Shown here: piece by piece, positions 14,957-21,767 of the stretch | How positions within the stretch are numbered: the first letter of the stretch is position 1 | Layout of the letters: each line of letters starts with the position of its first letter | Notes under the pieces: generated by a model | What the model was told of the DNA's origin: nothing | The model's database searches: none | Seen by the model: the letters and a program-made list of their open reading frames with translations, nothing else | Assembly: GCA_964598695.1 (NCBI GenBank) | Contig: CAZRDB010000056.1 | Span: 1 to 26,105, forward strand | DNA: 26,105 nt | Origin: CAZRDB01 sp964598695 | Lineage (GTDB): Bacteria > Armatimonadota > Zipacnadia > UBA1398 | Reading direction: 5' to 3' | Program-made: the position numbers and the translations under genes

Positions 14957-16029
14957 AGCGCCACCGCCTCTCCCGCCGGCCCGTGGTCGAACCAACGGCG
15001 GCGGAGGTACAGCGCCACGTTCACGAGGCCGATGAGCACGGGCACCTCCACCAGAGGGCCGATCACGGCCGCGAACGCGGCGCCGGAATCGATGCCGAAG
15101 ACGGCGATCGCCACCGCGATCGCCAGCTCGAAGTTGTTGCTCGCCGCGGTGAAAGCGATGGTGGCGCCCTTGCGGTACCCGGCGCCGATCCGGCCCGCCA
15201 TCCAGAACGAGACGAGGAACATGACCACGAAGTACAGCAGCAGCGGGACCGCGATCCGAACCACGTCGAGGGGGATCTTCACGATGCTCTCGCCCTTGAG
15301 CGAGAACATCACGAGGATGGTGAACAGCAACGCGATCAGCGTCAGCGGGCTGACCCGCGGGATGAACTTGTGCTCGTACCACTCGCGGCCGCGCCGCGCG
15401 ATCAGCGCGAAGCGCGTCACGATGCCGGCGAGGAACGGGACGCCCAGGTAGAGGAAGACGCTCTTCGCGATCTCGCCGATCGTGATGTTGACCCGCGAGC
15501 CCGAGAGCCCGAAGAGGGGCGGGAGCAGGGTCACGAAGACGTAGGCATAGAGGGAGTAGAGCAGCACCTGAAAGACCGAGTTGAGTGCGACGAGGCCGGC
15601 GCAGTACTCCGGATCGCCGTCGGCCAGGTCGTTCCAGACGATCACCATGGCGATGCAGCGCGCCAGCCCGATCAGGATCAGGCCGGCCATGTACTCCGGG
15701 TAGCCACGGAGGAAGACGATCGCGAGCAGGAACATGAGCACGGGACCGATGAGCCAGTTCTGGACCAGCGAGATCCCGAGGACCTTCCCGTCGCGGAAGA
15801 CGCGGCCCATCTCCTCGTACCGGACCTTCGCGAGCGGCGGGTACATCATCAGGATCAGCCCGATGGCGATGGGGATCGAGGTGGCGCCTACCTGCGTGGC
15901 GCGGTTCAGCGCCGCCACGCCGTGCGGCCAGAGGTAGCCGAGCCCCACGCCTGCCGCCATCGCCGCGAAGATCCAGCCCGTGAGATAGCGGTCGAGGAAG
16001 GAGAGCTGTTTCGCGGTCGATCGTCCCAC
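14953..16029 (-). CDS. acr3: ACR3-family arsenite efflux transporter
   Basis: This inner-membrane As(III) exporter has 358 residues and about ten transmembrane helices. The TM4 signature GLARCIAMVIVWNDLADGD is intact with its essential cysteine (Cys125). The later NNFELAIAVAIAVFG carries the conserved Glu301, and EVPVLIGLVNVAL follows. Residues fit ACR3 rather than ArsB. The start codon is GTG at 16029, preceded by GAGAGGG at good spacing. It is the second gene of the operon, 91 bases after arsR. That gap holds a hairpin and an AT-rich patch that may modulate or add transcription. The stop overlaps the start of the arsC-arsM fusion, so export and the reductase/methyltransferase are co-expressed. 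Confidence 0.95.
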   Translation of the reverse strand: MGRSTAKQLSFLDRYLTGWIFAAMAAGVGLGYLWPHGVAALNRATQVGATSIPIAIGLILMMYPPLAKVRYEEMGRVFRDGKVLGISLVQNWLIGPVLMFLLAIVFLRGYPEYMAGLILIGLARCIAMVIVWNDLADGDPEYCAGLVALNSVFQVLLYSLYAYVFVTLLPPLFGLSGSRVNITIGEIAKSVFLYLGVPFLAGIVTRFALIARRGREWYEHKFIPRVSPLTLIALLFTILVMFSLKGESIVKIPLDVVRIAVPLLLYFVVMFLVSFWMAGRIGAGYRKGATIAFTAASNNFELAIAVAIAVFGIDSGAAFAAVIGPLVEVPVLIGLVNVALYLRRRWFDHGPAGEAVAL

Positions 16030-16052
16030 TCGGACACGCCCTCTCGACTGAT

Positions 16053-16080
16053 TGGCGAATGGCTATATCGCGAACTTACG
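16053..16080 (-). promoter_or_regulatory. Possible second regulatory site ahead of acr3
   Basis: An AT-rich patch in otherwise GC-rich DNA contains GCTATATC, an 8-mer also present (on the other strand) beside the arsR operator. A direct repeat of GCGAA lies around it. On the minus strand, GATATA or TATAGC could serve as a -10, but no good -35 is seen. A weaker internal ArsR site or promoter is possible. Confidence 0.25.
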
Positions 16081-16095
16081 ACTGCATGGGGCACA

Positions 16096-16117
16096 CGACT
16101 CCCCAACCGGGGAATCG
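16096..16117 (-). terminator. Hairpin just after arsR
   Basis: CGACTCCCC and GGGGAATCG form a nine-position stem with one mismatch and an AACC loop. It begins a few bases past the arsR stop. No T-tract follows on the minus strand, so it is more likely a partial terminator or attenuator that lowers acr3 transcription relative to arsR, or an mRNA-stability element, than a complete stop. Confidence 0.45.
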
Positions 16118-16120
16118 TGG

Positions 16121-16468
16121 CTAGGCGCTCCGGCCGATGGAGCAGCGACCGGCGAGTCGGGCCTCGGCGTCCTGGGCAGCCGATGACTCGTGGAGCGCAT
16201 GGACGTGCTCGAGCAGCGAACCGAACGATGAACGCAGGGCCTCCTCGTCGACCCGCAGGAGGGTGAGCGACCCGACCCGGCGCGCGAGCAGGACCTTCGC
16301 CTGGCGCAGGACCGAGACGTGCCGCGAGATTGTCGCCTGGCTCAGCCGCAGGAGATCGACCAGCTCGCAGATGCACATCTCCTTGTGGGACGCGACCAGC
16401 TCGACAATCCGCAGCCGAACCTCGCTCCCGAGGGCGGCGTGCAGCTCGGCGGCGCGCTCACGGTGCAT
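16121..16468 (-). CDS. arsR: ArsR/SmtB-family arsenite-responsive repressor
   Basis: This is a winged-helix repressor of 115 residues. The recognition-helix region is LRLSQATISRHVSVLRQAKVL, and the N-terminal ALGSEVRLRIVELV is typical. The arsenite site is the CxC in EMCICELVDLL (Cys32, Cys34), as in the ELCVCDL motif of classical ArsR; a third cysteine, Cys109, near the C terminus might complete a three-thiol site. The ATG at 16468 follows AGGAGGA with five-base spacing; the longer reading from 16528 runs through the operator and is rejected. It is first in the operon, directly downstream of a promoter whose -10 overlaps a dyad. Autoregulation with release by As(III) or MAs(III) is expected. 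Confidence 0.93.
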   Translation of the reverse strand: MHRERAAELHAALGSEVRLRIVELVASHKEMCICELVDLLRLSQATISRHVSVLRQAKVLLARRVGSLTLLRVDEEALRSSFGSLLEHVHALHESSAAQDAEARLAGRCSIGRSA

Positions 16469-16493
16469 GGAGTCCTCCTCGCCTGATCGTGAT

Positions 16494-16509
16494 ATAGCAA
16501 TTGTGCTAT
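16494..16509. promoter_or_regulatory. Dyad operator upstream of arsR
   Basis: ATAGCA-ATTG-TGCTAT has perfect 6-bp arms around a 4-base centre. It is a strikingly AT-rich island 26 bases upstream of arsR and overlaps the -10 hexamer. This is the expected position and style for an ArsR binding site. Confidence 0.7.
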
Positions 16510-16528
16510 TGCAGCGTGTGGCCGTCAA
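16500..16528 (-). promoter_or_regulatory. Sigma70-like promoter of the arsenic operon
   Basis: On the minus strand, TTGACG (16528-16523) and CACAAT (16505-16500) are separated by exactly 17 bases. These match the consensus at 5 of 6 and 4 of 6 positions. The -10 lies inside the dyad operator, so ArsR binding would block polymerase. Confidence 0.65.
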
Positions 16529-16553
16529 GAGCCGCGCCGTCCTCCGTCAGGCC

Positions 16554-16940
16554 CTACCGCAGGAGCCAGGCGAACGCGGCGAACACGACGACCGCCACAG
16601 CTGCGGCGAGCGCCAACCCGACCCACGTCGGCACGTACTTCAGGGGCAGAGGCAGGACCTTATTCAGCTCCGCCGCCCCCTCGCGCGACGTCCACAGGAG
16701 GGCCTCCCGTGTCAGCCTGCCGGCATCCATCGCCGGCGCGACGCCCTCCGGCGCCGAGCCGAAGGCCTGCTCGCGGCTGAGCCAGTCGAGGCTGCCGACC
16801 CGGGCGAAGCACGCCTGGGGCGAGAGCCGCCCCTCGGCGACCCACTGGGCCACGACGGCCCCCGAGACCGGCCCGAATGTCTGGCCTCGGTCGCTGACGT
16901 ACCAGAGGTCCCCTGCTCCCTGCCGCGGTGTCGTGGTCAT
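16554..16940 (-). CDS. GYF_2 (DUF4339) domain protein with C-terminal membrane anchor
   Basis: The protein has 128 residues. An N-terminal GYF_2-type domain (about 11-60) shows WYVSDRGQTFGPVSGAVVAQWVAEGRLSP split by a single turn, and then DWLSREQAF. A linker follows, and one strongly hydrophobic helix (about 104-126) ends the protein, so it is tail-anchored with the domain in the cytoplasm. GYF-type domains usually bind proline-rich peptides; the bacterial version is uncharacterised and often fused to membrane segments. The ATG at 16940 has GGAGG six bases upstream. It lies upstream of arsR on the same strand, with the arsR promoter in the 85-bp gap, so it need not belong to the operon. It is divergent from the CHASE kinase. 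Confidence 0.85.
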   Translation of the reverse strand: MTTTPRQGAGDLWYVSDRGQTFGPVSGAVVAQWVAEGRLSPQACFARVGSLDWLSREQAFGSAPEGVAPAMDAGRLTREALLWTSREGAAELNKVLPLPLKYVPTWVGLALAAAVAVVVFAAFAWLLR

Positions 16941-17046
16941 CCGCTGCCTCCATCCCGTCTCTCCCTCGCTACGTTCGCGCAGGTCGCCCCGCAACCTGCT
17001 CGCGCGCCGGGCAGGGGGAACGCGGGCGGACGCGAATTCGGTGAGC

Positions 17047-20000
17047 ATGAGCGGAGCGGCTGCGGAGGACACGGGTGTCCCGCTCGCACCGAACGGGACC
17101 ACCGAGCGCCAGACAGGGCCAGCCAACGACGGCCCTCGCCGCAGCCGCGTCCCCGCACTCGCCGCGCTGGCCGGACTCGCGTTGACGGCAGCCGCGTTCG
17201 CGGGATCGCGCGCCCTGGCGGTGCGGGCACTCCGGAACACGGTCGAGGCCGATGCCGCCGTCCGCGCGGGGATTATCCAGGACGCTCTGGGCCGGGCGGT
17301 CGCCGCCGCCGAAGCGCCCCGCTGGTTCTTCCTCGGCTCGCGCTGGGTGGAGCCGGCGGAGTTCGAGGCCTTCGCCGGGCCGCTACTCGCCGAACAGGCC
17401 AGCTTCCGCGACCTCTCCTGGGCTCCGCGCATCACGCGGGAGCAGCGCTCGGCCCTGGAGCGGGCAGCCGAGGCGCAAGGGCTCGGTCCGCTCCGGATCT
17501 TCGAGTACGACGCCTCCGGCCACCCCATCCCAGCCGCCGACCGGCCGGTCCACTACCCAGTGCTCTACTCCGCGGCGCGCCCGGGCGAGCCCGGCCTGCC
17601 GGTGGGCCTCGACCTCGGCGCCGACAGCGACTGCCTGGAGGCGCTCGTGGCCGACCAGCCGGTGACCCACACGGCGCCCCCCGGCCGCGAGGGCCCTTCG
17701 CCCCTCGACGACCCCGCCGTTGCGCTCCTCATCGTGCCCACGCCCGGGAGCGGGATCGAGCCTGGCGCGCTCGGTGCGGCGGGACCGGTCAACGCCGGGT
17801 ACTCGATCGCCCGCGTCGACCTCGATCGCCTGGTCCACGACGCGCTCGACCCCACCCCGCCGCAGGGGCTTCCCTTCACTCTCGTCGATTCCGAGGCCCT
17901 CGCCGGCGCAGAGCCGCTCTACCGGTGGGAGGCACGACGCAACGGGCGCGTGAGCCGTCTGCCGTTCGCGCTCCACGCCCCCGCAGTGCGGAGCGCGCTC
18001 CGCGCGGGGGACCGCGAATGGACGATGGTCGTGCAGCCCAACGATGCCTTCGTGCGGCGCAACGCGAGCCACGCGTTCCTGTTCGTGCCGCCCATCGGCC
18101 TCCTGGTCGTCGTGGCTCTGAGCCTCTCGCTCCGGGCGACCTGCGCCAGCCGCGCACTGATGCGCTGGGAGGAGACCCGGCACCGCGAGGCGCTCGCGCG
18201 GAGCGAGGCGCTCCACCGCACGCTGGTGGAGTCGGCCCCCGACGCGATTGCCGTCACCGACGCCCGCGGCCGCATCGTGAGCGGCAACGAGAGCCTCGCG
18301 CGGATGCACGGCCTCGCGGGCGCGTCGGAAGCGATCGGGCGCCCGCTCGGCGAGATGGTCGCCCCGGAGGACCGCCCGACACTCGCGCGTGCCGGTGAGG
18401 AGGCGCTGGCCGAGGGCCGCTCCCGCACCGTGGCCGTGCACCTGTGCCGCATCGACGGGAGCATGCTCGCCGCCGACGTCACCCTCGCGCCCCTCCCGGG
18501 CGAATCGGGCGTCGGTCAGCTCATGGCGATCGGCCGCGACACCACCGAACGGACCCGCGCCGAGGAGGCGTTGCGCGCGAGCGAGCGGCGCTTCCGAGAG
18601 ATCGCCGACTTCCTGCCTCTGGTCATCTACGAGTGCGACCCCGCCGGGCGGCTGCTGTTCGTGAACCGTGAGGGGCTCGAGCAGTTCGGGTACTCCCAGG
18701 CCGACGTGGATGCCGGGATGAACATCGGCGAGACCCTCGCGGTCGAGGACCGCGCGGCGATGGGCCCGGCGCTCGCCCGGGTGTTGGCGGGAGAGACGGC
18801 GGTCGCGCGGCCCTACACCGCGCGCCGCAAGGACGGCTCGCTGTTTCCCGTGCTGATCTACGCCGCTCCCATCCGCCGGGAAGGCGAGGAGATCGTGGGG
18901 GTGCGCGGGGCCGTGATCGACATCACGGCGCGCGTGGCGGCCGAGGAGGAGCATGCCCGACTCGAGGAGCAGCTCCAGCGCGCCCAGCGGCTGGAGAGCC
19001 TCGGCGTGCTGGCCGGCGGGATCGCGCACGACTTCAACAACGTTCTGGCGGTGATCGTCGGCCACTGCGAGCTGGCGTCGGACGAGGTCGCGCCGGGCTC
19101 GGCGGGCCACGAGCACCTCGTGACGATCCACCGTGCGGCCAACCGGGCGCGGGATCTGGTCCGACAGATTCTCGCGTTCAGCCGCCAGGCCGAGGGAGAC
19201 CTCGTGCCCGTCGACCTGCTCGAGCTGGCTGACGAGACACGGCGTTTCGTGCGCGCCTCGCTGCCGTCGTCGATCGAAGTCCGAACCGAGTTCGACGAGG
19301 GCCCCCTGACGATCCTGGGCGATGCCACGCAGATCCACCAAGTGCTGGTGAACCTCTGCGCCAACGCGGCCCACGCGATGCGGGGGAAGGCGGGCCTCCT
19401 CGAGATCGCCGTCGAGGCCGTCCACGTCGGCGAAGACCGGCCGGCCGTCCTCCAGGACCTCGCACCCGGCCCCCACGCCCGCCTCAGTGTCCGCGACAAC
19501 GGCCACGGGATGCCGCCGGAGGTGTGCGAGCGGATCTTCGAGCCCTTCTTCACGACCAAGGGGCCGGGGGAGGGCACCGGGCTCGGCCTCTCGACGGTCT
19601 ACGGAATCGTCGCGGGCCACCACGGCGCGATCGAGGTCGAGAGCGTGGTCGGCGAGGGATCGACCTTCCGGATCTGGCTGCCCTGCACCGACCGGACGGC
19701 CGCGCGCCCCGACGACCTCGCGCCCCATGCGCCCCCCGGACGCGGCGAGCACATCCTGGCCGTCGATGACGAGGCGCCGCTGCTCGCGGTGGTGAGCAGC
19801 CAGCTCACGCGGCTCGGCTACCGGGTCTCGGCCGTGGCGGACCCGCGCGAGGCGGCGCGCCTGTTCGCCGACGCGCCGGCCGAGTACGACCTCCTGGTCA
19901 CCGACCTCACCATGCCCGGCATGACGGGGCAGGAGCTGGCGCTCGCGGTTCGTCGGGCGCGGCCCGACCTGGGCGTGCTTCTCATGTCGGGCTCGGCCAA

Positions 20001-20133
20001 TGTGGTCGCGGGGAGCCCGGAGGCCGCGGAGGCCGACGCCGTCCTGTCCAAACCGTTCAACTCGTCGGAGCTGGCACGCGCGGTGCAGGCCGTGCTCTCG
20101 GGCCGCGCGCGCGCCGAGGACCGCGAGGGCTAG
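17047..20133 (+). CDS. CHASE-PAS-PAS hybrid sensor histidine kinase
   Basis: The protein has 1,028 residues. TM1 is about 36-58; an extracytoplasmic CHASE domain at about 75-335 has FRDLSWAPRITREQR and FEYDASGHPIPAA; TM2 is about 341-363. PAS1 spans about 385-505 and PAS2 about 512-632. HisKA has GGIAHDFNNVL (His661). HATPase has NLCANAAHAM, DNGHGM and GTGLGLST at about 740-880. The receiver at about 902-1022 has LLVTDLTMPGM (Asp953) and SKPF (Lys1002). CHASE sensors detect small extracellular molecules; the ligand is unknown. The start is uncertain: ATG 17047 has only a weak, too-close purine run, and GTG 17041 is an alternative. The long reading back to 16501 crosses the GYF gene and arsR promoter and is rejected. 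Its TAG stop overlaps that of the next gene. Confidence 0.9.
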   Translation: MSGAAAEDTGVPLAPNGTTERQTGPANDGPRRSRVPALAALAGLALTAAAFAGSRALAVRALRNTVEADAAVRAGIIQDALGRAVAAAEAPRWFFLGSRWVEPAEFEAFAGPLLAEQASFRDLSWAPRITREQRSALERAAEAQGLGPLRIFEYDASGHPIPAADRPVHYPVLYSAARPGEPGLPVGLDLGADSDCLEALVADQPVTHTAPPGREGPSPLDDPAVALLIVPTPGSGIEPGALGAAGPVNAGYSIARVDLDRLVHDALDPTPPQGLPFTLVDSEALAGAEPLYRWEARRNGRVSRLPFALHAPAVRSALRAGDREWTMVVQPNDAFVRRNASHAFLFVPPIGLLVVVALSLSLRATCASRALMRWEETRHREALARSEALHRTLVESAPDAIAVTDARGRIVSGNESLARMHGLAGASEAIGRPLGEMVAPEDRPTLARAGEEALAEGRSRTVAVHLCRIDGSMLAADVTLAPLPGESGVGQLMAIGRDTTERTRAEEALRASERRFREIADFLPLVIYECDPAGRLLFVNREGLEQFGYSQADVDAGMNIGETLAVEDRAAMGPALARVLAGETAVARPYTARRKDGSLFPVLIYAAPIRREGEEIVGVRGAVIDITARVAAEEEHARLEEQLQRAQRLESLGVLAGGIAHDFNNVLAVIVGHCELASDEVAPGSAGHEHLVTIHRAANRARDLVRQILAFSRQAEGDLVPVDLLELADETRRFVRASLPSSIEVRTEFDEGPLTILGDATQIHQVLVNLCANAAHAMRGKAGLLEIAVEAVHVGEDRPAVLQDLAPGPHARLSVRDNGHGMPPEVCERIFEPFFTTKGPGEGTGLGLSTVYGIVAGHHGAIEVESVVGEGSTFRIWLPCTDRTAARPDDLAPHAPPGRGEHILAVDDEAPLLAVVSSQLTRLGYRVSAVADPREAARLFADAPAEYDLLVTDLTMPGMTGQELALAVRRARPDLGVLLMSGSANVVAGSPEAAEADAVLSKPFNSSELARAVQAVLSGRARAEDREG

Positions 20134-21536
20134 CGGCTTGGCGGGAGACCGCAGTCGGCGGCCTCCACGACGCGGTCGAGCCGCCCCTCCGCAACACCTC
20201 GGCGCGCGTCGTCGACCAGCCGCTCGCGCTTGGCGGCCGGCACCGCGTACAGGTCGAGGTAATTGCGCGCCCCCAGCGCGAGGACGGCGTCGCGCCCCGC
20301 CTCGCAATCGACGACCGCCACGCGGTCCCCGGCCGCAATGTCGCCCTCGAGATGGGCGCGCGCCGCGATACAGGCGGCCTCATGCCGGGCGATCGGCGGG
20401 CCGACCTCGCAGCCGTACCAGTAGCCGAGGTAGAGCCAGGTGAACGCGAAGTGGCAGGTGACGAGCAGCGCGGCCCGGCGGGCCACGGGCGGCCACGGCG
20501 CGGGGGAGCCGCCGGGCGGCGACCCGTCGGGGCAACCGAGCGAGCTGGAGAGCAGTGACGCGGTCAGAAGCGACGCGGCGACGGCGAACTCGGTGAGGTA
20601 GTTCCACGACGAGCCGGGGTTCATCGCCGAGAAGCCGGCGACGACGAGCGCGCAGGCCGCCCAGAGCATCTCGGCACGCGCCGCCTCGCGGGCGGGCCCG
20701 CTCGCGCGACGCCACAGCACGGCTACGGCGGCCGCCCAGAGCGGCCCGGTGAGGAACGGCCGGGCCATCATCTCGAGGGCCTTGGCGTAGTTGCGGGGCG
20801 CGAAGGAGCGGATCGACTCGAAGTAGGCCCCGTCCGACGCCTGCTGGACCCAGGCGGCAACCGCGAGGGTGACCGCGAGCCAGCACCCGGCGACCAGCAG
20901 AGCATGGCCGCGCGAGCGGCTCCACAGCCACACGATACACGCGACCGGGGCCGCGATCACGCTGACCTTGGCGGCCGTCGCCAGGCCGAGGCACAGCGCG
21001 CCCGCCACCACCCACCCGCGGCGGTTCCAGCCCCCCACGACCCACAGGAAGCCGGCCGTGGCAAGGGCCGTCGCCAGCAGGTCGACGCGGTACAGCACGG
21101 TGTACTCGTAGATGCCGCGCGCGGTGAGGAGCAGCGCGGCCGTGACCACGGCCACGGAGAGCGGCGCGCCACGCCGCCGAACCCAGACCGCGCAGGCGAG
21201 GCAGAGCACGGCCGCGCTCGCCACGGAGATCAGGCGACCGGGCAGGTAGCCGCACTCCGGCCCCGAGGGCAGCAGGCGGCACAGCGCGAGGAAGACCGGG
21301 CCGTAGGGGTTGGTGAGCGCCGGCACGTGCTCCATCGTCCCGTAGGGCGCTTCGCCCGCGCACCACAGGACCACGATGCTTCGGACGAGCGCCTCGGCCG
21401 ATGCCCCGCCGAGGGCGTGGGGCTTGCTCGCGAGGTGCGCGACAAGCAGGGCGATCAGTACCAGATGGCAAGCGCCCGCCAGCCACAGGTATCGGGCACG
21501 GGGCTCGCCGCGACGCGCGTCCGTTCGGGGATCCAT
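20130..21536 (-). CDS. Multi-pass membrane glycosyltransferase-like protein (GT-C type)
   Basis: The protein has 468 residues and about ten hydrophobic helices. The luminal-loop sequence TNPYGPVFLALCRLLPSGP near residue 80 and the general layout resemble polyprenyl-phosphate-sugar-using GT-C enzymes (GT39/GT87 or DUF2029-like). The usual acidic pair after TM1 is not obvious, so the catalytic assignment is tentative. The C-terminal soluble part (about 400-468) has a short nucleotide-like or regulatory region with VAVVDCEAGRDAVLALG and no recognised domain. The ATG has GGAGG seven bases upstream. It is divergent from the first phosphodiesterase gene and convergent with the CHASE kinase, sharing a CTAG for both stops. 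A role in envelope glycan or glycolipid assembly is inferred from the neighbours. Confidence 0.75.
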   Translation of the reverse strand: MDPRTDARRGEPRARYLWLAGACHLVLIALLVAHLASKPHALGGASAEALVRSIVVLWCAGEAPYGTMEHVPALTNPYGPVFLALCRLLPSGPECGYLPGRLISVASAAVLCLACAVWVRRRGAPLSVAVVTAALLLTARGIYEYTVLYRVDLLATALATAGFLWVVGGWNRRGWVVAGALCLGLATAAKVSVIAAPVACIVWLWSRSRGHALLVAGCWLAVTLAVAAWVQQASDGAYFESIRSFAPRNYAKALEMMARPFLTGPLWAAAVAVLWRRASGPAREAARAEMLWAACALVVAGFSAMNPGSSWNYLTEFAVAASLLTASLLSSSLGCPDGSPPGGSPAPWPPVARRAALLVTCHFAFTWLYLGYWYGCEVGPPIARHEAACIAARAHLEGDIAAGDRVAVVDCEAGRDAVLALGARNYLDLYAVPAAKRERLVDDARRGVAEGRLDRVVEAADCGLPPSR

Positions 21537-21656
21537 CCCAGTTCCTCCAGCCGTAGGATCGGGGCAACGCGGTGGGCGGTGTTCCGTTCGGTCGAGCCTC
21601 CGCGACTCCTGCTCGCCCGGCCGCTCCACCCAACGATTCCGAACATTGCGGAGCGC

Positions 21657-21672
21657 GGTCTGTCTACAGACC
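21657..21672. promoter_or_regulatory. Perfect dyad in the divergent gap before the phosphodiesterase pair
   Basis: GGTCTGT-CT-ACAGACC has perfect 7-bp arms and a 2-base centre. That centre is too short for an RNA hairpin loop but suits a dimeric DNA-binding protein. It is in the 231-bp gap between the divergent glycosyltransferase-like and phosphodiesterase genes, so one site could govern both. No clear -35/-10 pair was identified beside it. Confidence 0.4.
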
Positions 21673-21767
21673 TGTGGACGGCGGCGGGCCCGGGGACTGG
21701 CACGAGATGAGGCGGTAGGGAATTGCGCGAGCCGTACGGTGAGGGGGTCGGGCCGGCTGGAGCCCAT

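Noticed and set aside
14957..15382. Upstream extension of the arsC-arsM frame
   Set aside because: It lies wholly inside acr3 in another frame and lacks ArsC motifs. The GTG at 14956 is supported by the GTGA overlap.
16980..16998. Small inverted repeat CAGGT/ACCTG in the GYF/CHASE-kinase gap
   Set aside because: Five-base arms are expected by chance here, with no promoter element beside them.
16501..17046. Upstream extension of the CHASE kinase to 16501
   Set aside because: It would cross the GYF gene and the arsR promoter, and the added protein has no domain.
17383..20307. Long minus-strand ORF of 974 codons opposite the CHASE kinase
   Set aside because: No recognisable domain, and it covers an intact kinase and the end of the next gene. 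Shadow ORF.
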